Source: Rhizobium sp. TH135 (GTDB lineage Bacteria > Pseudomonadota > Alphaproteobacteria > Rhizobiales > Rhizobiaceae). Taken from it: a stretch of DNA of 64,000 nt. The position numbers were made by a program, and so were the translations under genes. This document shows, in pieces, positions 41,233 to 52,105 of the stretch; position 1 is the stretch's first letter; every line of letters starts with the position of its first letter. Location: NCBI RefSeq assembly GCF_002855515.1, contig NZ_PKRP01000001.1, positions 496,001-560,000 on the forward strand. Direction: 5' to 3'. The notes below the pieces were generated by a model. That model had not been told where the DNA came from and searched no databases. It worked only from the letters and a program-made list of their open reading frames with translations.

Positions 41233-42492
41233 ATGACCGAGAAAACGGCAAGAAGCCTGTCACGCGACGCCATGGCCTATGTTTTGGCCGGCGGGCGCGG
41301 CAGCCGCCTGAAGGAATTGACGGACCGCCGGGCAAAGCCCGCCGTCTATTTCGGTGGCAAGGCACGCATTATCGACTTCGCCCTCTCCAACGCGCTCAAT
41401 TCCGGCATTCGCCGTATCGGCGTTGCCACCCAGTACAAGGCACACTCGCTGATCCGCCACCTGCAGCTCGGCTGGAACTTCTTTAGGCCAGAGCGCAACG
41501 AGAGCTTCGACATCCTCCCCGCCTCTCAGCGTGTCTCCGAGACCCAGTGGTACGAGGGCACGGCAGATGCCGTCTACCAAAACGCCGACATCATCGAATC
41601 CTACGCGCCGGAATACATGGTCATCCTTGCGGGCGACCACATCTACAAGATGGACTACGAGCTGATGCTGCAGCAGCACGTCACCTCGGGGGCAGACGTC
41701 ACGATCGGCTGCCTGGAAGTGCCGCGCATGGAAGCGACCGGTTTTGGCGTCATGCATGTCGACGCGACCGACCGCATCATCGACTTCGTCGAAAAGCCCG
41801 CCGACCCGCCGGGCATTCCGGGCAATCCGGATCTCGCGCTCGCCTCCATGGGCATCTACGTCTTCCACACCAAGTTCCTGATGGAACTTCTGCGCCGAGA
41901 CGCCGCCGATCCAGAATCCAGCCGCGACTTCGGCAAGGACATCATCCCTTACGTGGTGAAGAGCGGCAAGGCCGTCGCCCACCGCTTCGCCCAGTCCTGC
42001 GTCCGCTCAGACTTCGAGCGCGAACCCTACTGGCGCGACGTGGGCACGATCGACGCCTACTGGCAGGCCAATATCGACCTGACCGACATCGTTCCGGAAC
42101 TCGACCTTTACGACAAGACCTGGCCGATCTGGACCTATTCAGAGATCACCCCGCCCGCCAAGTTCGTCCATGACGACGAAGGGCGCCGTGGCTCGGCCAT
42201 CTCTTCGCTCGTCTCGGGCGACTGCATCATCTCCGGATCGTCGCTCTACAAGAGTCTGCTCTTCACCGGCGTCCGCGCCAACTCCTATTCCCGCCTAGAG
42301 GGCGCAGTGGTCTTGCCGAAGGTCCAGGTTGGCCGTCATGCGCGTCTCACGAATGTCGTGATAGACCATGGCGTGGTGATCCCCGAAGGACTGATCGTCG
42401 GGGAGGATCCGGAAATGGATGCCAAGCGCTTCCGCCGCAGCGAAAACGGGATCTGCCTCATCACACAGGCGATGATCGACAAACTGGGTTAG
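41233..42492 (+). CDS. glgC: Glucose-1-phosphate adenylyltransferase (ADP-glucose pyrophosphorylase)
   Basis: A 419-residue enzyme that makes ADP-glucose from ATP and glucose 1-phosphate, the committed and allosterically controlled step of glycogen synthesis. The N-terminal signature [20 protein letters not shown] and the catalytic region GDHIYKMDY are clear, and VEKPADP and the C-terminal left-handed helix repeats follow. Rhizobial enzymes of this type are activated by fructose 6-phosphate and pyruvate. GGGAGGA lies before ATG 41233. It sits between glgB and glgA. Confidence 0.97.
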   Translation: MTEKTARSLSRDAMAYVLAGGRGSRLKELTDRRAKPAVYFGGKARIIDFALSNALNSGIRRIGVATQYKAHSLIRHLQLGWNFFRPERNESFDILPASQRVSETQWYEGTADAVYQNADIIESYAPEYMVILAGDHIYKMDYELMLQQHVTSGADVTIGCLEVPRMEATGFGVMHVDATDRIIDFVEKPADPPGIPGNPDLALASMGIYVFHTKFLMELLRRDAADPESSRDFGKDIIPYVVKSGKAVAHRFAQSCVRSDFEREPYWRDVGTIDAYWQANIDLTDIVPELDLYDKTWPIWTYSEITPPAKFVHDDEGRRGSAISSLVSGDCIISGSSLYKSLLFTGVRANSYSRLEGAVVLPKVQVGRHARLTNVVIDHGVVIPEGLIVGEDPEMDAKRFRRSENGICLITQAMIDKLG

Positions 42493-42500
42493 CCAATTCG

Positions 42501-43940
42501 ATGAAGGTCCTTTCGGTCGCCTCCGAACTTTATCCGCTGATCAAGACCGGAGGCCTCGCCGATGTCGCGGGCGCGCTGCCGATCGCGCTCGCCGCCCATG
42601 GCGTCGAGACGAAGACGCTCATTCCCGGCTATCCCGCCGTGATGAAGGCGATCAAGAAGCCGAAAAAGGTCCACGAATTCGAGGATATCCTCGACGAGCG
42701 GGCAACACTCCTTGAGGTGAAACACGAAGGCCTCGACCTCCTGATCCTCGACTGCCCGGCGCTCTACGAGCGCTCCGGCGGTCCCTATCTCGACACCCAG
42801 GGCCGCGACTATCCGGACAACTGGAAGCGTTTCGCGGTGCTGTCCAAGGTCGGCGCAGAGATCGCGGCCGGGGCTGTTGCGGGTTTCAAGCCGGATCTCG
42901 TCCATGTGCATGACTGGCAGGCAGCTCTGGTGCCCGTTTATATGCGGTACTCCGAGGCGCCGGAGGTCCCAAGCCTCATCACCATCCACAACATCGCCTT
43001 CCAGGGTCAATTCGGCGCAACGCTCTTTCCCTATCTCGGCCTGCCCACACACGCATGGCACGAAGCGCTCGAATACTACGGCACCATCAGCTACCTGAAG
43101 AGCGGGCTTCTGACGTCCCATGCGCTGTCCACGGTCAGCCCCTCGTATGCCGAGGAAATCCTGACACCCGAATTCGGCATGGGCCTCGATGGCGTCATCG
43201 CCAGCCGGGCCGCCGACCTCTATGGCATCGTCAACGGCATCGATGCCGATGTCTGGAACCCGGCCAGCGATCCGCTCCTGCCTTCGGGCTATTCGGCCAC
43301 GACGCTCAAGAAGCGTGCCGGCAACCGCGCGGCCCTCGTAGAGCGCTTTGGCCTCGATGGTGACGACGGCCCGATCTTCTGCGTGATCTCCCGCCTCACC
43401 TGGCAAAAGGGCCTCGACCTCCTCCCTGAGGTGATCGACGAAATTCTCGCAGCAGGCGGCAGACTGGCGATACTCGGGTCCGGCGAAAGCGGCATCGAAG
43501 CGACATTGCAGGGGGCGGCGGCCCACAACCGCGGCCGGATCGGCATGGTGCTGGGATATGACGAGAAACTCTCCCACTTAATGCAGGCCGGATCGGATAT
43601 CATTCTCGTCCCCTCGCGCTTCGAGCCGTGCGGCCTGACCCAGCTCTACGCCCTGCGGTATGGTTGCGTGCCGCTCGTCGCCCGCACCGGCGGCCTCGCC
43701 GATACCATCATTGACGCCAATGAAGCGGCCCTTGCCGCGGGTGTCGCAACCGGTATCCAGTTTGCCCCGGTGACATCAGAAGCTCTGCGCCGGGCGATCC
43801 GCCGCACACTTCGGCTCTACAGTGACCAGCGTCTCTGGTCGCAACTGCAGAAGCAGGGCATGAAGTCCGACGTCTCCTGGGATAGGAGTGGCGCGACCTA
43901 TGCCGATCTTTATCAACGCCTCGTCTCGAAAGGCCAGTAA
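42501..43940 (+). CDS. glgA: Glycogen synthase (ADP-glucose)
   Basis: A 479-residue GT5 glycosyltransferase that elongates alpha-1,4 glucan from ADP-glucose. The N-terminal ADP-glucose-binding motif [13 protein letters not shown], the central [10 protein letters not shown] and the C-terminal nucleotide-sugar region ([26 protein letters not shown]) are all intact. It begins 8 bp after glgC and ends 3 bp before pgm, so it lies within one operon. Confidence 0.97.
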   Translation: MKVLSVASELYPLIKTGGLADVAGALPIALAAHGVETKTLIPGYPAVMKAIKKPKKVHEFEDILDERATLLEVKHEGLDLLILDCPALYERSGGPYLDTQGRDYPDNWKRFAVLSKVGAEIAAGAVAGFKPDLVHVHDWQAALVPVYMRYSEAPEVPSLITIHNIAFQGQFGATLFPYLGLPTHAWHEALEYYGTISYLKSGLLTSHALSTVSPSYAEEILTPEFGMGLDGVIASRAADLYGIVNGIDADVWNPASDPLLPSGYSATTLKKRAGNRAALVERFGLDGDDGPIFCVISRLTWQKGLDLLPEVIDEILAAGGRLAILGSGESGIEATLQGAAAHNRGRIGMVLGYDEKLSHLMQAGSDIILVPSRFEPCGLTQLYALRYGCVPLVARTGGLADTIIDANEAALAAGVATGIQFAPVTSEALRRAIRRTLRLYSDQRLWSQLQKQGMKSDVSWDRSGATYADLYQRLVSKGQ

Positions 43941-45572
<1,632 letters not shown>

Positions 45573-45601
45573 CCACATCAAGGCCTTCGCGCACACATCG
45601 G

Positions 45602-45635
45602 AACCCCGGCGTCTTCGACACCGGGGTTTTTCTTT
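45602..45635 (+). terminator. Terminator closing the glg operon after pgm
   Basis: A stem of AACCCCGG (45602-45609) with CCGGGGTT (45621-45628), extended inside by GTC/GAC, is followed by TTTCTTTG. It separates the glycogen operon from arsR. Confidence 0.9.
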
Positions 45636-45654
45636 GCCAGCAGCATGACCCCAA

Positions 45655-45688
45655 TTGACTCCGCACTCATATCCACTATTCTGGATAT
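45655..45688 (+). promoter_or_regulatory. arsR promoter with ArsR operator
   Basis: TTGACT (45655-45660) and TATTCT (45677-45682), 16 bases apart, predict a start at about 45689. A 7-base inverted repeat ATATCCA-N6-TGGATAT (45669-45688) covers the -10 and ends exactly before the arsR ATG. This is the expected site for ArsR self-repression, relieved by arsenite. Confidence 0.75.
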
Positions 45689-46048
45689 ATGGATGAAAAA
45701 TTGACAATCGCGGCCCTCGCCGCCCTGGCTCAACCGACCCGCCTGCAGACATTTCGTCTGCTGGTGGCGCATGAACCCGATGGCGTTCCCGCCGGCGAAC
45801 TCGCGCGCCTGATCGGCGTGCCGCAGAACACCATGTCGGCGCATCTGTCGACGCTTTCCCAGGCAGGCCTCGTCACCGGCGAGCGCCAGAGCCGCTCGAT
45901 CATCTACCGCGCCGACCTCGACCGCTTCCGCGCCGTTGCCCTTTACCTGCTTAAGGATTGCTGCGGCGGCAATGCCAGCCTTTGCCAGCCGCTGATCGAC
46001 GATCTCGCCTGCTGTTCACCCACCCTCGAAGTCACCCGCCCCAACTGA
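45689..46048 (+). CDS. arsR: Arsenic-responsive repressor ArsR
   Basis: A 119-residue ArsR/SmtB winged-helix repressor. The recognition helix region reads GVPQNTMSAHLSTLSQAGLV, the wing GERQSRSIIYR. It lacks the classic helix-alpha3 ELCVC-type metal site. Instead cysteines cluster after the wing (KDCCGG, LCQ, ACCSP), suggesting an alternative arsenite site at the C-terminal end, as in some rhizobial and acidithiobacillus ArsR proteins. An inverted repeat directly abuts the start codon and the predicted transcription start falls on the ATG, so the mRNA may be leaderless. The gene leads an ars operon placed between pgm and glgX. Confidence 0.92.
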   Translation: MDEKLTIAALAALAQPTRLQTFRLLVAHEPDGVPAGELARLIGVPQNTMSAHLSTLSQAGLVTGERQSRSIIYRADLDRFRAVALYLLKDCCGGNASLCQPLIDDLACCSPTLEVTRPN

Positions 46049-46058
46049 GAGACCGGCC

Positions 46059-46568
46059 ATGTCCGACAAGATCTACAACGTGCTCTTCCTCTGCACCGGC
46101 AATTCAGCCCGCTCGATTATCGCAGAAGCGCTCCTCAACCGTCTTGGCCAGGGCAAGTTCAAGGCCTATTCAGCCGGCTCTCAGCCGAAAGGCGAAGTCC
46201 ACCCCTACACGCTGCAGCTTCTGAAGGGCATGAACTACGACACGAGCTTCGCGCGTTCGAAGAACTGGGACGAGTTTGCAGTCCCCGGCGCCCCTGAGCT
46301 CGATTTCGTCTTCACCGTCTGCGACAACGCCGCCGCCGAAGCCTGCCCCGTCTGGCCCGGCCAGCCGATGACTGCCCATTGGGGTGTACCCGATCCGGCG
46401 GCTGCCGAAGGCACGGATAGCGAAAAGCACTTCGCCTTCGCCGAGGCCTATCGCATGCTCAACAACCGCATCTCGATCTTTGTCAGCCTGCCGATGATGA
46501 GCCTCGACAAGCTCTCTCTGCAGAAGCGGCTGAACGATATCGGCAGCAGCACACAGACGGCCGGCTGA
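46059..46568 (+). CDS. arsC: Arsenate reductase, low-molecular-weight phosphatase type
   Basis: A 169-residue protein of the low-molecular-weight tyrosine phosphatase fold. The phosphate loop CTGNSAR is near the N-terminus (LFLCTGNSARSIIAEAL) and an acidic Asp lies in VPDPA. In ars operons this fold reduces arsenate to arsenite using thioredoxin or mycothiol-type thiols, but phosphatase-like members also occur. It is 10 bp after arsR and 5 bp before the aquaporin gene. A second, unrelated arsenate reductase is encoded two genes downstream, so the two may differ in thiol donor. Confidence 0.87.
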   Translation: MSDKIYNVLFLCTGNSARSIIAEALLNRLGQGKFKAYSAGSQPKGEVHPYTLQLLKGMNYDTSFARSKNWDEFAVPGAPELDFVFTVCDNAAAEACPVWPGQPMTAHWGVPDPAAAEGTDSEKHFAFAEAYRMLNNRISIFVSLPMMSLDKLSLQKRLNDIGSSTQTAG

Positions 46569-46573
46569 AGACC

Positions 46574-47275
46574 ATGGCCGATCTTTCCCGCCGCCTCGCA
46601 GCCGAGGCGCTTGGCACAGCCATGCTGGTCGCAACCGTTGTCGGTTCCGGCATCATGGCGGACCGCCTTTCCGATGACGTGGCAATCTCTTTGCTCGGCA
46701 ACACGATCCCGACCGGCGCGATACTCTTTGTGCTGATCACGATCCTGGGGCCGATCTCCGGCGCCCATTTCAACCCAGTCGTCACTATGGTCTTTGCCCT
46801 GCACAAGGAGTTGGAGGCCTCCGCCATCCTGCCATACGTTCTCGCCCAGATCCTCGGCGGCATTGCCGGGACGCTTGTCGCCCATGCGATGTTCGAGCTA
46901 CCGATCTTCCAGGTCTCGGAAACGGTCCGTACGGGATCGGCGCAATGGACGGCGGAGGCGGTAGCAACCTTCGGCCTGCTCCTCACCATCCTCGGCGGGT
47001 TGCGCTTCAAGGCGGACGCTATCCCGATGCTGGTCAGCCTCTACATCACGGCGGCCTACTGGTTCACCGCATCGACCTCTTTCGCCAATCCGGCCGTCGC
47101 GATCGCCCGCAGCCTGACCAATACCTTTGCCGGCATCCGCCCGATCGACCTCACCGGCTTCATTCTCGCACAGATTGCCGGCGCGCTGATCGCGGCCGCC
47201 ATCGCCGCCTGGCTCTTCGCCGAGAGCCGCAACCAAATCCCCCCGATCATACCCGAAGGAACGGAACGTCCATGA
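46574..47275 (+). CDS. aqpS: Aquaglyceroporin AqpS (arsenite channel)
   Basis: A 233-residue MIP-family channel with six membrane helices and two half-helix loops. The first loop has NPV (GAHFNPVVTM) and the second NPA (SFANPAVAIA). In Sinorhizobium an aquaglyceroporin replaces an ArsB/Acr3 pump in the ars operon: arsenate entering by phosphate carriers is reduced and arsenite leaves down its gradient through this channel. The gene order here, arsR-arsC-aqpS-arsC-arsH, supports the same route. There is no arsB or acr3 in the cluster. The stop codon overlaps the next arsC start (ATGA). Confidence 0.93.
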   Translation: MADLSRRLAAEALGTAMLVATVVGSGIMADRLSDDVAISLLGNTIPTGAILFVLITILGPISGAHFNPVVTMVFALHKELEASAILPYVLAQILGGIAGTLVAHAMFELPIFQVSETVRTGSAQWTAEAVATFGLLLTILGGLRFKADAIPMLVSLYITAAYWFTASTSFANPAVAIARSLTNTFAGIRPIDLTGFILAQIAGALIAAAIAAWLFAESRNQIPPIIPEGTERP

Positions 47276-47697
47276 CCGTCACCATCTATCACAATCCTGC
47301 CTGCGGCACCTCGCGCAACACGCTCGACCTCATCCGCCATGCGGGCATCGAACCAGTGGTCATCGAATACTTGAAGACCCCGCCGAGCAAGGAAGATCTG
47401 GCAAAGATGATCGCCGACTCCGGCCTCTCCGTGCGTCAGGCGATCCGCGAAAAGGGCACGCCCTATGAGGAGCTTGGTCTTGCCGATCCCGCGCTCTCGG
47501 ACGACCAGCTGCTCGACGCCATGATCGCGACGCCGATCCTGATCAACCGTCCGCTCGTCGTCACTGACATGGGCACGCGCCTCTGCCGTCCGTCGGAAGT
47601 CGTCCTCGACATTCTGCCATCAGACGCCTTCACCTCCGCCTTCGTCAAGGAAGACGGCGAAGCCGTGCTCGATGCGGAGGGCAAGCGCATTGTCTGA
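47272..47697 (+). CDS. arsC: Arsenate reductase, glutaredoxin-dependent type
   Basis: A 141-residue ArsC of the glutaredoxin-linked thioredoxin-fold family. The active Cys is at the N-terminus ([16 protein letters not shown]), followed by EYLKTPPS, and the arginine triad is indicated by IREKG, LINRPLV and LCRPSEV. It reduces arsenate to arsenite with glutathione and glutaredoxin. It starts inside the aqpS stop codon and its 3' end overlaps the arsH start region. This type is unrelated in fold to the LMW-phosphatase ArsC in the same operon. Confidence 0.95.
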   Translation: MTVTIYHNPACGTSRNTLDLIRHAGIEPVVIEYLKTPPSKEDLAKMIADSGLSVRQAIREKGTPYEELGLADPALSDDQLLDAMIATPILINRPLVVTDMGTRLCRPSEVVLDILPSDAFTSAFVKEDGEAVLDAEGKRIV

Positions 47698-48400
47698 TGC
47701 AAAGATAGACCTGCCCGCAGCCGATCTCGATCACCTGCGCCTGCCGGATCTTGAGGCACTGCGCCGCCCCTTCTCAACCCACAAGCCGCGTATCCTGATC
47801 CTCTATGGCTCACTGCGTCAGGTGTCCTTCAGCCGCCTGCTGGCGATGGAGGCCAAGCGCCTGCTCGAGCATTTCGGCGCCGAGGTTAGGGTTTTCGACC
47901 CCTCCGGGCTGCCTCTGCCTGACGATGCGCCAGTCGGCCACCCCAAGGTCCAGGAACTGCGCGACCTCTCCGCCTGGTCTGAAGGCCAGGTCTGGGTGAG
48001 CCCCGAGCGCCACGGCACGCTGACCGGCATCATGAAGGCACAGATCGACTGGATTCCCCTGTCCGTCGGCGCTGTCCGTCCGACCCAGGGAAAAACGCTT
48101 GCCGTCATGCAGGTCTCCGGCGGCTCGCAGTCGTTCAATGCCGTCAACGCCATGCGCCTGCTCGGTCGATGGATGCGGATGATCACCATCCCCAACCAGT
48201 CCTCGGTGGCCAAGGCATATCAGGAATTCGACGGCGAAGGGCGGATGAAGCCATCGTCCTATTACGAGCGCGTCGTCGACGTCTGCGAGGAACTGGTGAA
48301 GTTCACGCTCCTCACCCGCGACATCTCGGACTACCTCACCGATCGCTACAGCGAGCGCAAGGAAGAGGCCGTGAAAGCAGTGAACCTTAAGGCCATGTAA
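47690..48400 (+). CDS. arsH: ArsH NADPH-dependent FMN reductase
   Basis: A 236-residue flavodoxin-fold protein with the FMN-binding loop [13 protein letters not shown] and [10 protein letters not shown], and the C-terminal region typical of ArsH. ArsH from Sinorhizobium reduces flavin and azo dyes, and others oxidise organoarsenicals. The start is taken as TTG 47690, with GGAGG ten bases upstream and an 8-base overlap with arsC; an ATG 18 bases upstream (47672) lies over that Shine-Dalgarno and is less likely. It is the last ars gene, followed by a stem-loop before glgX. Confidence 0.92.
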   Translation: MSDAKIDLPAADLDHLRLPDLEALRRPFSTHKPRILILYGSLRQVSFSRLLAMEAKRLLEHFGAEVRVFDPSGLPLPDDAPVGHPKVQELRDLSAWSEGQVWVSPERHGTLTGIMKAQIDWIPLSVGAVRPTQGKTLAVMQVSGGSQSFNAVNAMRLLGRWMRMITIPNQSSVAKAYQEFDGEGRMKPSSYYERVVDVCEELVKFTLLTRDISDYLTDRYSERKEEAVKAVNLKAM

Positions 48401-48422
48401 GCGCAACCGCTCTGGCCGAAGA

Positions 48423-48456
48423 TCGCTCGCCTGCTATTGTTCCATCAGGCGAGCGA
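48423..48456. other. Stem-loop between arsH and glgX
   Basis: An 11-bp perfect stem (48423-48433 with 48446-48456) with a 12-base loop lies 24 bp upstream of glgX. No T-run follows, so it could be a weak terminator, a leader structure or a protein site. Confidence 0.55.
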
Positions 48457-48480
48457 ATCAACCCGACCACGAGGCGAGAC

Positions 48481-50439
48481 ATGACGGATGCGATGCTCGG
48501 AGCTATCATCGGCAAGACCGGTGCCGATTTCCGCCTCTGGTCGCATCATGCGGATCTCGTAGAGCTCTGTCTCTTCGATGAGCGGGGCGAGACCGAGCTC
48601 ACCCGCCTCTCGATGAACCGCGGCGAAGGCGATGTGCACCATGTTCTCGTCGAGGGTTTGAAGGAAGGCGCCCGCTACGGCTTCCGCATCCACGGCCCCT
48701 ATGACCCGGCGCAAGGGCACTGGTACGATTCATCCAAGCTGCTGGTCGACCCTTACGCCACCGAGCTGGACCGACCCTTCGTTTACGACGCGCGCCTCGG
48801 TCAGTTCGGCGTCGATACCGCCGACCTGATGCCGAAAGCCATCCTGAAGGCGCACAAGCCGCTAAAAGCGATGATGCCGCTCGGCGAGCGCACAGGCTTC
48901 ATCTACGAGGTCAACGTCAAGGCGCTGACCATGCTGCATCCCGAGGTGCCCGAGACTCAATGCGGCACACTATCCGCCCTCGCCCATCCCGCCATCCTCG
49001 CCCATCTGCGCCGCATCGGCGTCGATATGGTCGAACTGATGCCGATCACCGCCTGGATTGATGAACGGCATTTACCTCCGCTCGGCCTCACCAACAGCTG
49101 GGGTTACAACCCCGTCGCCATGATGGCGCTCGATCCGCGCCTCGTGCCCGGCGGTGTGAAAGAATTGCGCGAGACGGTTGCCGCTCTGCATGCCGAAGGC
49201 ATTGGCGTCATCCTCGACCTCGTTTTCAACCATACCGGCGAGAGCGATATACACGGCACCACGCTTTCCCTGCGCGGCATCGACAACCGCTCCCTCTTCC
49301 GCCATGTCGCCGATGATCCGGGCTCACTGGTCAATGACACCGGCTGCGGCAACACGCTCGCCTGCGATCATCCGTTTGTGCGGCAACTCATCGTCGACAC
49401 GCTCCGTCACTTCGTCCTCTCGGCCGGCGTTGACGGGTTCCGCTTCGACCTCGCTCCGATCATGGGCCGCCATTGGGACGGCTTCCATAAGGATGCCCCG
49501 ACGCTGAAGGCCATCCTTGAGGACGAGGTGCTGGAAGATCGCATCCTGATTGCCGAACCCTGGGATATCGGGCTGGGCGGCTACCAGCTCGGCCGTTTCC
49601 CGCCCGCCCTCCTCGAATGGAACGACCGCGCCCGCGACACCTTCCGCCGCCATTGGCGGGGCGATACGGGCACGACAGGAGATCTTGCAACGGCGCTTGC
49701 CGGCTCCGCCGATCTCTTCGCCCATGACGGCCACGGCCAGACCCGCAGCGTCAATTTCATCGCCGCCCATGACGGTTTCTCGCTCTACGACCTCGTATCT
49801 TATGAACACAAACACAACGAGGCGAATGGCGAGCAAAACAGGGACGGCCACAACGAGAACCATTCGTGGAACAACGGCGTCGAAGGAGCAACCTCCGACA
49901 AGGTGATCCTGAAAAAGCGTCGGCAGGATGTCGAGGCACTTCTGTCCACGCTCTTTGCCAGCCGCGGCGCGGTGATGCTGACGGCGGGCGACGAGTTCGG
50001 CCGGACGCAAAGCGGCAACAACAATGCATATTGCCAGGACAATGCGCTCACCTGGCTCGACTGGTCGAAGGCCGACGAGGAGCTGATCGAAACCACCGCC
50101 CGTCTGGCCGCCATGCGCCAGCGTTTCTCCTGCTTCATGGACACCAGTGTCCTGACCGGCGACGGCGATGTCAGCTGGCTGAACACTGACGGTCTGCCCA
50201 TGACAGTCGCCGACTGGGAAACGCCCGATCTCGGCGCGTTTGCCATGGTGCTCGCCGGCATCGACCGCGAAACGGGTAAGGAGTGCCGCGTTGCCGTGCT
50301 CTTCAATCGATCACCTGAGCCGAGGGACTTCGCGCTCCCCGCACACGACAAGCGCAAATGGCGCCGCCTCGAGACAGGCCGTAGTGCCGCTAAGCTGACG
50401 GTGAAGGGGCGTAGTGTCGATTTCTGGATCGAAACCTGA
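48481..50439 (+). CDS. glgX: Glycogen debranching enzyme
   Basis: A 652-residue GH13 isoamylase-type enzyme that removes short alpha-1,6 branches left after phosphorylase action. An N-terminal CBM48 domain (GADFRLWSHHADLVELCLF) precedes the catalytic motifs LDLVFNHTGE, GVDGFRFDLAPIMG (nucleophile Asp), ILIAEPWD (acid Glu) and FIAAHDGFSLYD. GAGGCGAGAC precedes the ATG. It belongs functionally with glgP, yet the ars cluster and a terminator lie between it and the other glg genes, so it must be transcribed from its own promoter or by read-through from arsH. Confidence 0.96.
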   Translation: MTDAMLGAIIGKTGADFRLWSHHADLVELCLFDERGETELTRLSMNRGEGDVHHVLVEGLKEGARYGFRIHGPYDPAQGHWYDSSKLLVDPYATELDRPFVYDARLGQFGVDTADLMPKAILKAHKPLKAMMPLGERTGFIYEVNVKALTMLHPEVPETQCGTLSALAHPAILAHLRRIGVDMVELMPITAWIDERHLPPLGLTNSWGYNPVAMMALDPRLVPGGVKELRETVAALHAEGIGVILDLVFNHTGESDIHGTTLSLRGIDNRSLFRHVADDPGSLVNDTGCGNTLACDHPFVRQLIVDTLRHFVLSAGVDGFRFDLAPIMGRHWDGFHKDAPTLKAILEDEVLEDRILIAEPWDIGLGGYQLGRFPPALLEWNDRARDTFRRHWRGDTGTTGDLATALAGSADLFAHDGHGQTRSVNFIAAHDGFSLYDLVSYEHKHNEANGEQNRDGHNENHSWNNGVEGATSDKVILKKRRQDVEALLSTLFASRGAVMLTAGDEFGRTQSGNNNAYCQDNALTWLDWSKADEELIETTARLAAMRQRFSCFMDTSVLTGDGDVSWLNTDGLPMTVADWETPDLGAFAMVLAGIDRETGKECRVAVLFNRSPEPRDFALPAHDKRKWRRLETGRSAAKLTVKGRSVDFWIET

Positions 50440-50527
50440 GTTTTTCCCCACCAGTGACGTTAGCCTCTTCCTCAGGACATCAAGCGGCTGTAGCCTGCGG
50501 GAATTATTGAAGGATCAGGTTCTTTTC

Positions 50528-51016
50528 ATGCCGCAAGAGATTTCGCTCAAGGACGTGCCGGGCCTCGTTGGAACCATCGTCGGCGTATCCGACTGGATTA
50601 CCGTCGACCAGCCGATGATCAACGCCTTCGCCGGCGCCACCATGGACCACCAGTTCATCCACACCGACCCGGTGCGGGCCGCGGCCGAGACACCTTTTGG
50701 CGGCACCATCGCCCACGGTTTTCTGACCGTTTCGCTTCTGTCGGCCATGAACTACAATTGTCTCCCCAAGATCCGTGAACAGACGCTTGGCATCAACTAC
50801 GGCTTCGACAAGCTGCGCTTCATGTCCCCGGTGAAGACTGGCAAGCGGATCCGAGGCTCGTTCAAGCTCGCGGAAGCCCGCTTCCGCGGCGCCGGCATGC
50901 TGATGAACACCTATGAGGTGACGGTTGAGATCGAGGACGAGCGCAAGCCGGCGCTGACCGCCGACTGGATCACCATCTCGCAGTTCGATCCCAAAGACCG
51001 TCCGGAAAACGTCTGA
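50528..51016 (+). CDS. MaoC-family (R)-hydratase/dehydratase-like protein
   Basis: A 162-residue hot-dog-fold protein with the MaoC/R-hydratase motif: Asp and His in DHQFIHTDP, and Gly-His-Gly in FGGTIAHGFLTVSL. Such enzymes hydrate 2-enoyl-CoA or dehydrate 3-hydroxyacyl-CoA; relatives include nodulation NodN-like proteins. The ATG at 50528 follows GAAGGATCAGG and avoids a longer overlapping frame toward glgX. It stands between glgX and a DUF2332 gene on the same strand. The acyl-CoA substrate is unknown. Confidence 0.9.
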   Translation: MPQEISLKDVPGLVGTIVGVSDWITVDQPMINAFAGATMDHQFIHTDPVRAAAETPFGGTIAHGFLTVSLLSAMNYNCLPKIREQTLGINYGFDKLRFMSPVKTGKRIRGSFKLAEARFRGAGMLMNTYEVTVEIEDERKPALTADWITISQFDPKDRPENV

Positions 51017-51035
51017 CACGAAAGGCACTGCAACG

Positions 51036-52103
51036 ATGGGTGACGAACGCAGTCAACTGATCCGCCAGAGTTTCCTCCGTCAGGCGAAGGCCTGCGCCGA
51101 TCTCGGCTCGCCGTTCACCGCGCGCCTGTGCACGCTCGCCGCAGAGCGGCTGACGGATGAGACGAGGATCGGCACTATGATCCTCGGCTGGCCGGGAAAT
51201 CCTGACGGTACCGGCGATGCACTCGCGCTGCGTCTCGCCGGCACGCTTCACGCCTTGGTCAGATCCGGCCAGGACTCCGCCCTAGCAGCCGTCTACCCGC
51301 CCCATGGCGTCGATGACGACACGCTCTGGGCCGCGATCGAGGCCGCGATGCGCCGGGACGAAGCCTTCATGCTGGAGCGCCTGAAATCAGCGCCGCAGAC
51401 CAACGAGGTGCGCCGCTCCTCCGCCCTGCTCCCCGGTTTCCTCACCATTGCGGCGCAGACCGGCAAGCCGCTTATCCTCTCGGAAGTCGGTGCCAGTGCT
51501 GGCCTCAACCTGCAATGGGATCGCTACAGCTACCAGCTGGGAGACTTCCGCTGGGGCCAAGCCTCCGCTGTCGAACTCGCCCCGCGGTGGGGCGGTCCGC
51601 TGCCGCCGCAAGCCCCAATCGAGATCACCGAACGCGCCGGCTGCGACTTGAACCCGCTCGACCCATCTTCAGAAGACGACCGCCTGCGGCTCTTCTCCTA
51701 TATCTGGGCCGACCAGCAGGATCGCCTCGACCGCACAGCAGCAGCCCTTGAAATGGCGACCGAAAGCAGCCTGAAGGTGGAAAAGGCCGATGCCATCGAC
51801 TGGCTACGCAAGCGTCTGACAACGCCGCGTCCGGGCATGGCCCATGTGATTTACCACACCATCGCCTGGCAATATCTGCCACCCGCGCTGAGGGCCGAAG
51901 GTGAAGCGCTGATCGCCGAAGCCGGCGCCCGCGCGACGGAAGCCGCACCGCTGGCCCGCCTGCAGCTTGAGGCCGACGGCAAGCCGGAGGGGGCCGCACT
52001 CCTGCTCACGCTGTGGCCGACAGGGGAGACGCGCGAGATTGGACGGGCGGATTTTCATGGGCGCTGGGTGAAATGGGTGGGGTGGCAAGCCGCGTCCCCA
52101 TAA
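51036..52103 (+). CDS. DUF2332 protein
   Basis: A 355-residue protein matching the DUF2332 family, uncharacterised bacterial proteins with no known reaction. Visible conserved parts are LAGTLHALVRSGQD near residue 70, RSSALLPGFL, LSEVGASAGLNLQWDRYSY and a C-terminal VIYHTIAWQYLPP. EVGASAGLN resembles a nucleotide or S-adenosylmethionine loop, which hints at a methyltransferase-like fold, but this is a guess. It starts 19 bp after the MaoC gene and is probably cotranscribed. A long inverted repeat follows its stop codon. Confidence 0.85.
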   Translation: MGDERSQLIRQSFLRQAKACADLGSPFTARLCTLAAERLTDETRIGTMILGWPGNPDGTGDALALRLAGTLHALVRSGQDSALAAVYPPHGVDDDTLWAAIEAAMRRDEAFMLERLKSAPQTNEVRRSSALLPGFLTIAAQTGKPLILSEVGASAGLNLQWDRYSYQLGDFRWGQASAVELAPRWGGPLPPQAPIEITERAGCDLNPLDPSSEDDRLRLFSYIWADQQDRLDRTAAALEMATESSLKVEKADAIDWLRKRLTTPRPGMAHVIYHTIAWQYLPPALRAEGEALIAEAGARATEAAPLARLQLEADGKPEGAALLLTLWPTGETREIGRADFHGRWVKWVGWQAASP

Positions 52104-52105
52104 AA

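Noticed and set aside
45573..48480. Insertion-sequence ends around the ars cluster
   Set aside because: No transposase, target duplication or matching terminal repeats were seen; only a terminator and a stem-loop mark the borders.
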